NCBI GenBank assembly: GCA_003427395.1
Contig: BFEA01000684.1
Span: forward strand, 35,610 to 56,046
Direction: 5' to 3'
From: Chara braunii
Taxonomy: Eukaryota > Streptophyta > Charophyceae > Charales > Characeae
DNA length: 20,437 nucleotides
A program made the translations under genes and the position numbers. This document shows, piece after piece, positions 8,621 through 17,640 of this stretch (positions are counted from its first letter, which is position 1; the number at the start of each line of letters is the position of its first letter). The notes beneath the pieces are model-generated. The model saw nothing but the letters and a program-made list of their open reading frames with translations. It made no database searches and had not been told where the DNA came from.

Positions 8621-10435
8621 CTCTTTTTAAGTTGTAAATGCAATGAATTTTTGAAAGCGTTGGTTATGGATCGTCATGCGTCTGAAACTAATGTATATCA
8701 ACGTATTCAACATTTACAACAATCAGAAGATGAAGAAAGAAACCTAGAAATGCAAACAGAAACAGCTAAGGAAATACAAGACCTTGAGGGTCAATTACTT
8801 AAGTATATGAAATATAGATGGCAAGGTATGAAGATTCGTGGTGGAATTCGCAAATATCATATGGAAGGAGTTATGGATGCAAGATTTTTTGTCATGGCCA
8901 AAACCCGTACAGGTAGGACTTTGATAGAGGCTCTAGCACATCCTCATTCTCTTAACGGGCCGCTAGAGTTGTCAACGGCAGGATGTACCAAAATTGTCAG
9001 GGACTTCTTCAAGGATCTTTTCCTTTCGGAAAATAGGGACATTCCCCTGGATCAACGCACAAAGGAAATAGAAGAGTTTCTTATCCCCCTAACTAAGTTT
9101 CTTTCCCTGCATCAAAGAGAACAATTGGAGTTGCCCTTGTCAAAAGATGAAATATGGACTGCTCTATTATTCATGGAAGAAGATAAGACCCGAGGGATTG
9201 ATGGTCTCCCCAAAGAACTCTGGGAGGCCTTGTGGGATTTCATCTCCCAAGACCTCATGAATTTCTATCAAGCAGTATCGGATTCAGGCGATATAGGGGG
9301 GATATTAGGGCAAAGGGTGTTGACCCTACTCTATAAGAAAGGCGATAAATATAACATTAGGAACTATCGACCTATCGCACTACTCACCGTGGTGTATAAG
9401 TTGATCTCAAAAGCTCTCACGATTCGTCTGAATAAGTACATTGTGGACATTATTCATCCTTTATAAACTGGATTTATCCAAGGAAGGAATATTCATGACA
9501 ATATTCTGCTCATTAATGAGATTATCAAGCTCTCTCGACAGTTTAAGCATAACGCGGCATTCATCTTTATAGACTTTGAGAAAACATATGATCATATAGA
9601 CTGGTTTTTCTTAGATAAATGTCTGGAGAAGTTTAATTTTGGGCCACATTTTAGGAGATGGATCAATCTCTTGCACAGGAATGCCACAACAAGGGTCATG
9701 GTCAATGGAAATGTAGCACCCCCTATTTTACTTCAGCGATCAATAAGGCAAGGTGATCCTATTGCTTCTCTTCTCTTTGTGATCATTATGAAAGTTTTAG
9801 CAGCTAACATAAGACAGCATAAAGACATCAGGCATATCCAGGTCTCCTCTATTCCTGAGGAAGCAGTCCCAATTTGCTCTCTCTTTGCTGACGACCTCTC
9901 TCTGATGGTTGATGTTTCACATGAAAATTTAGAAGCCATCAAAAGATTAATGGACAAATTTTGTAAACTCTCTGATATGAAGGTCAATTGGGGGAATAAA
10001 ACACTTGGTTGGTGGATGCATCATCAAGGTGTGAGACCCCCTGAACCTTCCTGTATTAAGTGGGTTCATCATAACGAACCAATCAGAGTTATAGGAGTGT
10101 CCCTCTCTGTCTCAGCTAAACCCACTTCTACCAATGAAGGGATTCTACAACAGGCAAGGTTTAAACTTGATTTATGGAAGGATAAACACACATCCCTGTT
10201 TGGTAGAACCTTAATAATTAATAATGTCATATTGGCTTTTATATGATATAGATCGACTTTTTGGGCTTTGGACAAAGGTAATCTCAAACTCTTCAAGAGA
10301 CAGGTAGCGACCTTCTTATGGCGTGGAGATCATGAAAGATCCAATGTCATTAGCAGAGTGGCTTGGTCGTCCATTATCCAACACAAAACAAAGGGGGTCT
10401 TGGGATCATTGATCCCCATACCCAAGCTATAGCTC
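8621..10435 (+). pseudogene. LINE ORF2, reverse transcriptase domain, disrupted
   Basis: This is the clearest part of the element. RT motifs appear in order in one frame: DKTRGIDGLPKELW (about 9184), NYRPIALLTVVYKLISKAL (about 9362), TGFIQGRN, FIDFEKTYDHIDW with the first catalytic Asp at 9572, RSIRQGDPIASLLFVI (about 9740), and FADD at 9884-9895 with both catalytic Asp codons intact. KVNWGNKT and the thumb-region FLWRGD follow. A TAA at 9464 sits in a motif where Gln is plausible, consistent with CAA to TAA; a TGA lies at 10244. The frame then shifts between about 10400 and 10440. The active site is therefore preserved, but the ORF is broken. Confidence 0.92.
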
Positions 10436-10439
10436 TCTC

Positions 10440-12240
10440 TCTCTCCAGTGGATCAAACGCCTTATATTAAATCCCAACACCCCTTGGTCCTTCCTAGCCT
10501 TTGAACAGATAAAAAGGTTAGTTCCTCTGGTCCCTAATCAGATAGATCCCCTAATGTGGCTGGAGAACCTGGCATGGTCTTTACCTAGAGGCTCTCAAGG
10601 GGACCCGAATCAGGAGGAGATCCCAGATAGACAGACAATTAGGAGAGATCTTTGGCGGGATCCTTTTTGGATCACACTAATAAAAAACTGGAGAAAGATG
10701 CCTATCCCAAATAAAGTTTCACCAGCAAGATGGGAAGAAGTTTGTCAGCAACCCCTTTTCAACAATACTTTTATTAGGGATGACCAAGGGTGTGTTCTGC
10801 ATTGTATGAATGCCCCCTGGAGAAGTTGGATTAACAGGGGAGTAATAAGGGTCAGAGATTTATGGAATCAAGAAAACATAGATTGACGTTCGGTCACTGA
10901 CATGCATGAGCGTCTAAGATATAGCCACCATCAGACCTCCGCTCTTGATTCGATAATTGACATTATCCCCCTGGAGTGGGTCAGAATCCTACGAAAGGGT
11001 CCCAAGCTCATTGAAAGTGATTGGGTGGCGTTTCATAATCAGAAAGGCGTAGTCGGTAACATAATTGAGATTCATAATCCGAATCAAATTTTTCTGTCAA
11101 TCTTTTAGATTCAGGATGATCGCATTCTTAACCGGGGTCAACAGGAGGAAATTAGATGAAGCACGTATGACCAACTGTTCAGGATTAAAGTACTGAAGAT
11201 TGATGAAAACTTGCTTGCTTTTAGACCAGATACCCCCATCTCTCACCTTCCGTTTGACCCTCTTAATTGATGTTGGTCACTTCCTAGGAAACGAGATCAC
11301 TCTCATCCTAGAAAACTACACACCCTCAAAGTCAAAGCATCCTACAGAATGCTCCGCCCCAGGTTTAACTTAAAAGATCGCATTGAAGAAAGATGGCATA
11401 AGAACCTTAATGTTAGTAAGGACGAGTTGAGAAGTATTGAGTGGTTCCAAGCTTCTAAAACTAAACCTGCCAAAATTGCTTCTTTACAGTGGCAAATTGC
11501 TCATAGATGTCTTCCTACGAACGATTGGATCATTGATAGGTCTTCTCTTGAACAGAAGGGCATTGCCCTCCCATGGTGTAAGTTGTGTAAATCAGTTTTC
11601 CCATCCAAACTCGTCCCCGAAACTATAGAGCATATTTTCCTCCAATGCCCGCGGTCAATCTGGCTTTGGAGATGGTGGGATAGAATCTGGAATCAAATGG
11701 ATACTTCTCACTCTTGGCCTTGGGAGTGAAGCCCTCCTTTTGGAATCATGGCATCCGGACCAAGTGGATGACTTCACAATCAACATGTTCTTAATAGGTA
11801 GGAGGGCGATCATATGGGCGATTTGGACAAGAAGGTGTACCTTTGAAATGGAGGGTGCGCGTTTGGACGGGCCAAAATTCTCGGAATGCATCAAACAACA
11901 GGTTCAAACGGAATTAACTATCAAGTGGGAACAAGGTAAAGATAAAATTCAGTTCCTATCAGAACATAATGAGATTTGGGTCCATATCAATCAATTTAAT
12001 AGAAGTTGGTTAGGAGGTGACCAGGGTGGGAGGCTGGGGAAAGTAATTTGGGAAGGTGGTCACGCAAATGCTCAGGAACCTATTAAAAAAAATTACCGGC
12101 TTGTCTTTAATAAATGGACTATTGTTGATCCCTCTATCCCTCTAAGGCCATTGTCTGAATTTCCTTATTTCTTCCCCCTCCCCCAAATATATGTCTTGTA
12201 CCTGCTGCTTGGTTTGGATAATACATCTCCAAAGGTTTAA
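10440..12240 (+). pseudogene. LINE ORF2 C-terminus with zf-RVT zinc finger, disrupted
   Basis: This segment encodes the region after the RT thumb of plant-type LINE ORF2. The diagnostic part is a zf-RVT-like zinc finger near 11570-11660: WCKLC, then ETIEHIFLQCP, giving C-X2-C-X14-H-X4-C followed by a Trp-rich WLWRWWDRIW. The final section, from 11740, includes QVDDFTINMFLIGRRAIIW and RSWLGGDQGG. The same section exists in a second copy on the minus strand at 12470-13030, which confirms it belongs to the LINE. Stops include TGA 10884 and TAG 11106, with further stops near 11157 and 11268. The frame changes near 11725. The last stop is at 12238-12240. Confidence 0.8.
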
Positions 12241-12468
12241 GGAAGGGTGTTTTTAGACATAGGCTTGATGGAGATAACTGGTAACGTGCTTGGTTGTCAA
12301 GATGTTTTGGCGCCCATTAAGGGTGAAGAGGCACTAAGCTAGTTTACTTTACTGTCCTTCCTGATGGTCAGTGGACATTAGATCCATAGCTCATCATTTG
12401 GCTCACAATTCATCATCATTCTTATTCAACGAAGATGGGATATGTTCCTCTCTAACTCTCGTACCACC
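12241..12468. other. Spacer between two LINE 3' ends
   Basis: About 230 bp separate two tail-to-tail LINE coding ends. It probably contains one or both 3' UTRs. There is no poly(A) or poly(T) tract and no repeated terminal motif that would mark either terminus. Confidence 0.4.
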
Positions 12469-13030
12469 TCAATTCCACCAGACTGTTGGGCGGAGGGGGG
12501 CGGGGTTAGGGAAGTCATTTGCCGATCTCATTGGGGTTGTGGGGTCCACCTTGGTCCACTCCTGGAAACTTAGCCGATACTCCTTGCTCGGCCCGTTCTC
12601 CTCTTGATCCCTCCTTTGAACACTGTTCTTTTTATTCCTTTCCACCTTCCCTATCTTGCCCCCATTTTTCCCCCCAAGCCATCTTGCACAGAAGTCCTGC
12701 AATTTTTGGTCTATTTCTAGCAATGTATGTGTATGACGAATTTGGGTTTTGACATTTTCCCAGTGTGTTGTTATCTCTGTTTGGATTTATTGTTGTATAC
12801 TTTCTGTGAATTTGGGGCCTTCCAATCTCACCCTTTCCATCTCATATGTGCAACGACGTCTCCAAAGTGCCCATAGCACTGCCCTACGTCCCAGTTTAAA
12901 GATGTTATGGGTGAAGTCATCCACATGTTCTGCATACCATGTTTCTCTTAGCAATGCTCTCCAATCCCATGGCCAAGGTGCCTTTACTTCAAGCTGGTCT
13001 CAGACCCTGTCCCACCAGCGCCAGAGCTAA
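12469..13030 (-). mobile_element. 5'-truncated second LINE copy, 3' end only
   Basis: The minus strand encodes the same ORF2 C-terminal region as the upstream LINE: VDDFTHNIFKLGRRAVLWAL, then RWLGGKNGGKIGKVE, then WTKVDPTTPMRSANDFP. These correspond to VDDFTINMFLIGRRAIIWAI, RSWLGGDQGGRLGKV and WTIVDPSIPLRPLSEFP of the plus-strand copy, so it is a different, diverged subfamily and not a recent duplicate. It starts abruptly within the LWRWWDR motif at 13030, directly against a T-rich tract. A TAA interrupts the frame at 12790-12788, and the frame closes near 12469. 5' truncation is typical of target-primed reverse transcription. Confidence 0.8.
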
Positions 13031-13097
13031 TTTTTTTTATTTTTTTTTTAATCAGTCGTTTATTAACATGCAAGCCGGGAAACGGGCCCGGCGTCCC
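13031..13097 (-). mobile_element. SINE-like retroposon fragment, copy D
   Basis: A T8-A-T9 tract (minus-strand A-rich tail) is followed by a sequence whose last 30 bp match the family head; on the minus strand it starts GGGACGCCGGGCCCG and can pair with the following CCCGGC. The middle and core are absent. The A-rich tail abuts the truncated end of the second LINE copy, so insertion may have occurred at or created that junction. Confidence 0.45.
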
Positions 13098-13352
13098 TTA
13101 CAAAAATTCCCCGCAGCCCTTAGCTGAGCGAGACTTTCCGGCCAGGCAAAGCTCATGCCACGACTGTGTCAAGGGCAACAATTCCTTCTTCTTTGGATCT
13201 CTTCTACCAATTTGAATGGGTTATTCTAACTTCGCCAGCAACATTCTACATACCCTATCCTATCCAAGTATTGGGGAATTAAGAACAACTGTAGCCTAAA
13301 CTATCCTGCTAACGAAAACCATGAACATACCAACAAATCTACCACCCAATAT

Positions 13353-13353
<1 letters not shown>
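13098..13353. other. Gene-free spacer
   Basis: I see no coding frame, repeat or structured element here. It is flanked by two minus-strand SINE-like copies. Confidence 0.4.
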
Positions 13354-13415
<62 letters not shown>

Positions 13416-13531
13416 AAACAACCCAAGATGATGCTAGAGGTGCTGATAAGAGCAGACACCATTATCAGTCTGTGGAGGGCTCCATCTATTGGTAGGGAGC
13501 AACACCTGCTGGAAAGCGGGTCCAGTGTCCC
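13354..13531 (-). mobile_element. SINE-like poly(A) retroposon, copy C with T58 tract
   Basis: On the minus strand this begins at 13531 with GGGACACTGGACCCGC, continues through CCAATAGATGGAGCC and the core tctgctcttatcagc, and ends in an A58 tail (pure T at 13354-13411). It is the most complete copy fully inside the window, about 120 bp plus tail. A perfect 7-bp stem (13443-13449 with 13462-13468, ctgataa/ttatcag) surrounds part of the core. An uninterrupted tail of this length is usually short-lived, which suggests a relatively recent insertion or tail expansion. No target-site duplication is obvious. Confidence 0.72.
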
Positions 13532-14008
13532 AGATCATTTGTAATCGAATGTTTGAACATTTGTAAATGCGCAGGCACGCGGTGATGGGCAGCATTGATT
13601 GCCATCGAGCGAGGGGATTGACTGGCCATCAAACCCTAAGACCCTTACCCTGCCTTATTCAACTACTATACTGATACAGTAAGAAGGGGAAGAACCGCAC
13701 AAGGTTTGGTTTCTACTTCTGCAATTTTCTAGCAGTGTTGTCAGCGAATGTGTCTCCCCTATAACAGTAATTAACAAAACCCACTCAAGTGGGGAGAGCA
13801 CCAATTCAAAGAGAGAAAACAAAATTATAGGAGGATGAAAGAGCAACAAAAAGCGAGATTAGACACCTACTCTTCCGCCCTCACCACATGGCAGGGACCA
13901 AACGACACGGCCTAGGAGCAACCGACAAACCCTAGTGACATATGCAACAACACCTCTCCCCCCCCCACCCCCGGCCCGCCACATGGCAGATACTTGTGAT
14001 CATTGTGA
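13532..14008. other. Gene-free stretch before the chromovirus
   Basis: No supported gene. AAACCCTA (plant telo-box-like) occurs at 13631 and 13927, and a ccacatggcag motif occurs twice (about 13884 and 13979). A C-rich run lies at about 13957-13975. No 5' LTR or primer-binding site of the downstream element was recognised. Confidence 0.4.
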
Positions 14009-14300
14009 TTGGTGTGCCCATCAAAATTCATAATGGGCAAACGTCGATCGAAACAAGACAAGCACGGATATGACAATATTACCTGTCGACAAAAACCAAC
14101 TAGAAGTCCTATCCCTACCCCACTCCTGGACGTCATGTTCTACTTGGTGAACATCATGGATCTTCTTCGCTATGATCCATTCTGTCTTGAGGTTGAGTTC
14201 ATCTTATTGGAGCCCAATCCCCCTGACCCTTCTTCCATCCTCGTGGCTCTCATCTCTACATCCACCCCTCAACCTGCGGATATCCCCTCAACATCCCAGG
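14009..14300 (+). pseudogene. Possible pol linker upstream of RT
   Basis: An open stretch leads into the RT region (VMFYLVNIMDLLRYDPF, then EPNPPDPSSILVALISTS, then Pro-rich QPADIPSTSQVPVH). It has no protease DTG/DSG motif and no Gag feature. It is plausibly the poorly conserved segment between protease and RT. A frame change near 14300 moves into the RT frame. Confidence 0.4.
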
Positions 14301-15338
14301 TCCCCGTTCACTGCCGAGTCCACCCATATGTCTCGTGCCGACGCAGACGTCGAGGAACTCACGTGGTTCACGACTGACTTAGAGTCTTCCGTTCGCGATC
14401 TGATTCGAGAGTACCGCGACATTGTTTCCCCATATTTCTCATACAGCGGGATTCCTCCGATGCGCTGTGTTGAACACTCTATCCAGCTCGTGCCTGACTA
14501 TCGTATCCACCATCAGGCACCCTACCGACTCTCGATTCCAGAGGCAACGGAACTCAAGCGTCAGCTTGAGGAGCTTCTTTGACTGGGTTTCATTAAACCC
14601 AGTAACTCCCCTTGCGGTGCACCCGTCCTCTTTGCTCGCAAAGCGGACAAAAATATTCGCCTCTACATTGACTACCGTGGTCTTAACCGTTATACGGTTA
14701 AGAACAACTATCCCATGCCCTGTGCGGATGAGCTGTTTGATCGTCCGGCAGACCACGAAGATCGATCTTCGTAGCGGTTACCGCCAGATCCAGGTTGTCA
14801 CAGACGACCGCAGAAGACCGCCTTTCAGTCACGCTTCGGCCACTACGAGTTCACGATGATGCCATTCGGCCTTACCAACGCACCCGCCACCTTCCAGACG
14901 ACCATGAACGATATCTTCAGGGACATCCGTGAAGAATACGTTCTCGTATACCTGAATAACATCTTGGTCTATAGTCGTACCCTCGAAGACCATCTCTGAC
15001 ACCTCCGCGATGTCCTACAATGATTATGCAAGCATGGTTTTTATGCCAAGCTTAGTAAGTGCCGCTTTGTCCAGCGCAAAGTGGACTTCTTAGGACACCA
15101 TGTGTCTGACCAGGGTCTCCACATGAATGACGCGAACATCACTGCTAATGTGGAGTGACCTGTCTCCACATCCGTCAAGCAGCTTCGCAATTTTCTAGGC
15201 CTCACTAGTTTCTATAGTAATTTAATCCAAGGATACGCTAAGTATTCCTATGTCCTTACCTCCACCCTCATTCGGAAGAACCCGCCATGGTTTTGGACAC
15301 CCCTCTGTGAGGATGCTTTTCACGCCCTCAAGAAGACG
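14301..15338 (+). pseudogene. Chromovirus reverse transcriptase domain, disrupted
   Basis: The domain would copy element RNA into cDNA. RT features in order are: [63 protein letters not shown], the first catalytic Asp in [11 protein letters not shown] (14764-14766), [20 protein letters not shown], and [10 protein letters not shown] at about 14946-14975. The last is the catalytic box, normally YLDD: both Asp codons read Asn (AAT 14955, AAC 14958), so the site would be dead even without stops. FLGHHVSDQG and LRNFLGLTSFY follow. Stops in the main frame are TGA 14580, 14997, 15021 and 15156. A short out-of-frame section lies between about 14745 and 14812. Confidence 0.92.
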
Positions 15339-15905
15339 GTGACTTGTGCACCGGTTCTTCGTCTCCCCGATTTTGATTGTCCCTTCATCGTCACCACTGA
15401 TGCGTCAGATTTTACAGTAGGAGTTGTACTTTCTCAGGTGTTTCTCTCTCCTCCTTATTCACCTTATCCCCATGTTCCTCATCCCCCCCCCCCCCCTCCT
15501 GCTGACACTGCTTCTCGACTGACGCCTACCCTTTCACCACTACCCTCCACTGTCAGTCCTCCTGTTTCTTACTCTCCGACCATCGCGGAGGGTGGGACCG
15601 TTGAACCCCGTGTTGGGGATTGCCCAATCGTCTTTTACTCCCGTCAACTACTGCCTACCGAGATAAACTACACTGTCGATGAACGTGAGGTTCTCGCAGT
15701 AGTTTATGCTACCCAGCACTGGCGTCATTACCTGCACGGGGCGCCCTTCACGGTGCGCACGAATAACTTTGTTGTCCAAGCTTTCCTCACGAAACCCAAA
15801 CTTTCTCATTGACACGCACGCTGGTGGCATGATTTATCCGAGTTCAGTTTCACCACTCAGCCTATCAAGGGGGAAACGAACCACGTCGTCGATGCCTTGT
15901 CCCGC
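15339..15905 (+). pseudogene. Chromovirus RNase H domain with proline-rich insertion
   Basis: RNase H would degrade the RNA strand of the RNA:DNA hybrid. The first catalytic Asp is in VTTDASDF (15399) and the catalytic Glu in DEREVLAVVYA (15687). The third acidic position, normally RTD, reads RTN (AAT 15762). Between VLSQ (ending about 15437) and the strand CPIVFYSRQLLP (from about 15621) are about 60 residues rich in Pro and Ser, including a run of consecutive prolines at about 15484-15503. Typical gypsy RNase H domains have only a short loop there. The insert is in frame on both sides. A TGA at 15810 follows; the frame then continues to VVDALSRRPD, the usual end of the domain. Confidence 0.88.
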
Positions 15906-17292
15906 CGTCCTGACCATAATCAAGAACCCATCCATCTTGCTGCCATCTCGGTTACCACTGTCGATCAGTTAGTGATCGACACATATCACACTCAGTACCG
16001 CCAGTGTCCAGATTATTGCATCATCCACTCGACACTGCGGAGTGGCAAGACCGTTCCTTCATACTCCCTCAGTGAGAACTGTCTCGTGTATTGGCATGGC
16101 AGATATGGTCAGCCAGAACCATATATATGCGTTCCCTCCGCTAGACAACTCCACGTCAAGGCTATAGCAGAGTTCCATGACCAGGCAGCTGCCAGTCATA
16201 TGGGCTTCCACAAGACGTTGGCTTGTGTTTGCCGCCTATACGTGTGGCCGAAGTCAAAGGACTTTGTCAAAGCCTACGTCGAGGAATGTCCTACCTGCCA
16301 GGAGGTGAACAGTGCGAACCACCTTCCGTATGGATTACTTCAGCCCCTTCCCATACCTGAGGGTCGTTGGCAGTCCATCTCGATGGATTTTGTTGGTCCC
16401 CTCCACCCTCCCACTGAGTGCGGTCATGATGCTATCTTGGTCGTCGTCGATCACTTCACGAAGCGTGCACGTTTTGTTCAGTGTCGCTATCGCATCAACG
16501 CTCATGAGGTCGTCGACATCGTCTTCGACCGAGTCGTACGAGATCACGGCTTACCTCAGAGCATCATCTCTGATCGTGACCCACTCTTTACCACCGCATT
16601 CTGGTGACGCTTACACGAGGTGTACGGATCCCAGCTCCACTTCTCGTCGTCTTACCACCCTCAGACGGATGGTCAGACTGAGGTCACCAATATAACTCTC
16701 CGTAATATCCTCCAAAATGTTATTAGGGATGACCAACAGTGAGACTTACACTTAGCCCATGCGGAGATTGCGTACAACCACGCCGTTTCGCCAACCACGG
16801 GGATATCACCATTCTATTGCACCCTTGCTTACCCACGAATTTCCTACGACCGTCACGGTTGCACCCAGACACTCGTTGTCCTGCGCTTGATGCCTGGATC
16901 GCCCACATGGCAACGATTATGAAGCGCGCACACGGGAGTCTAACCGACTCCCAAACTCGCATGGTCGCACGAGTGAACCGATCATGAAAGGATCGTCCAT
17001 TCAAAGTCGATGACGATGTGCTCGTTGACGCACGCCACTTGCAGCTCGGAACGGATATGCTTCGTAAGTTCAGGTGTCACTTCTTCGGTCCATGCCGCAT
17101 CCTTCAGGCCGTCGGTTCTGGTACTGCCGCTAGTCCGGTCAACTTCCGTGTGAAACCACCTGATTACCTTCAACAGGCTTGCGTACATGATGTTTACCAT
17201 GTCTCCTTGCGGCGTCATTATCACAGACCGTTCGAGCGCTTCATCGGGCGCCCTTATGAGCGCCCTCCACCTATCATGGTGGACGGTCACGA
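15906..17292 (+). pseudogene. Chromovirus integrase, disrupted
   Basis: Integrase joins element cDNA to chromosomal DNA. The N-terminal zinc finger is of H2C2 type: His in EFHDQAAASHMGFH (from 16176) and C-X2-C in ECPTCQE (16287 and 16296). The catalytic core has all three acidic residues: Asp in SMDFVGP (16386), Asp in IISDRDPLF (16572) and Glu in QTDGQTEV (16680). After a frame change near 16800-16830 come FKVDDDVLVDARHLQL and the GPY/F-like FRCHFFGPCRI (about 17070-17100). Stops are TGA 16605, 16740 and 16985. Thus the catalytic triad survives here while RT and RNase H acidic residues are lost. Confidence 0.9.
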
Positions 17293-17634
17293 GAGTTCGT
17301 CTTTTCCGACATCGTATCTCGCCGAGTTACCGACGACACCCCTCCACGCATCGAGTACCTTGTGCGTTGGAAGGGCTATCCTGGTGAGGAGGCTACGTGG
17401 GAGCCCCTCGAGCACTAGGAGCACGCTCGGATGTTGGTTCGTGCATATGATCGTGCTCGTCGTGCCGAGACATTTTCTCCTACTCACCCGACTGATCCCT
17501 TTCCTCCTCCTCCGGTTGAGGGGATTGCTGAGGACGAGCCCGCTCCCTCCGAGACCGTTCTTCAACAGCAGATGAACGCCTTTGCGCGTCCACAACGCAC
17601 TCATCGACGCCCTCGGCGTCTACGGACACTTTGA
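17293..17634 (+). pseudogene. Chromodomain at the integrase C-terminus, disrupted
   Basis: After a frame change at 17291-17295 the sequence reads RIEYLVRWKGYPGEEATWEP (about 17338-17398), the signature of a chromodomain with its aromatic cage positions. In chromoviruses this domain reads histone marks and guides integration to heterochromatin. A TAG at 17416 interrupts it, plausibly from CAG. The rest (about 17431-17634) is a Pro-rich, basic tail ending ...RPRRLRTL and a stop. Confidence 0.88.
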
Positions 17635-17640
17635 TCACCT

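Larger units (their letters stand above)
3966..12240 (+). mobile_element. Degenerate non-LTR retrotransposon (plant-type L1-like LINE)
   Basis: The element has the two-ORF layout of plant L1-type LINEs. ORF1 carries a DUF4283-like region and a CCHC-type knuckle. ORF2 carries an APE-type endonuclease, a reverse transcriptase and a C-terminal zf-RVT zinc finger. About 8.3 kb is traceable, so this is close to full length. Both ORFs contain several in-frame stops and frameshifts, so the element cannot be autonomous. The 5' limit is uncertain: 3966 is the first base after the upstream A22 tract and 4316 the first ORF1-like codon. No poly(A) tail is seen at the 3' side, so the end near 12240 is the last coding position, not a defined terminus. 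Confidence 0.85.
14009..17640 (+). mobile_element. Degenerate Ty3/gypsy chromovirus, pol only
   Basis: The domain order RT, RNase H, integrase with H2C2 finger and DDE core, GPY/F-like module and chromodomain defines a Ty3/gypsy chromovirus. About 3.4 kb of pol is traceable. I find no Gag, no CCHC knuckle and no aspartic protease motif in the ~500 bp upstream, and no pair of LTRs. This is therefore a 5'-truncated or internally deleted copy. Frame breaks lie near 14300, 14745, 14812, 16800-16830 and 17293, and there are nine in-frame stops. The coordinates are the limits of recognisable material, not true element ends. Confidence 0.85.

Noticed and set aside
13631-13935. Two AAACCCTA telo-box motifs as a promoter
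   Set aside because: The octamers are 296 bp apart with no TATA box or downstream host gene; likely chance.
14439-14756. Minus-strand 105-codon frame opposite the RT
   Set aside because: It lies antisense to an unmistakable RT domain and is a shadow of its codon bias.
16982-17604. Minus-strand frames of about 100 codons
   Set aside because: They are antisense to the integrase C-terminus and chromodomain and have no independent support.
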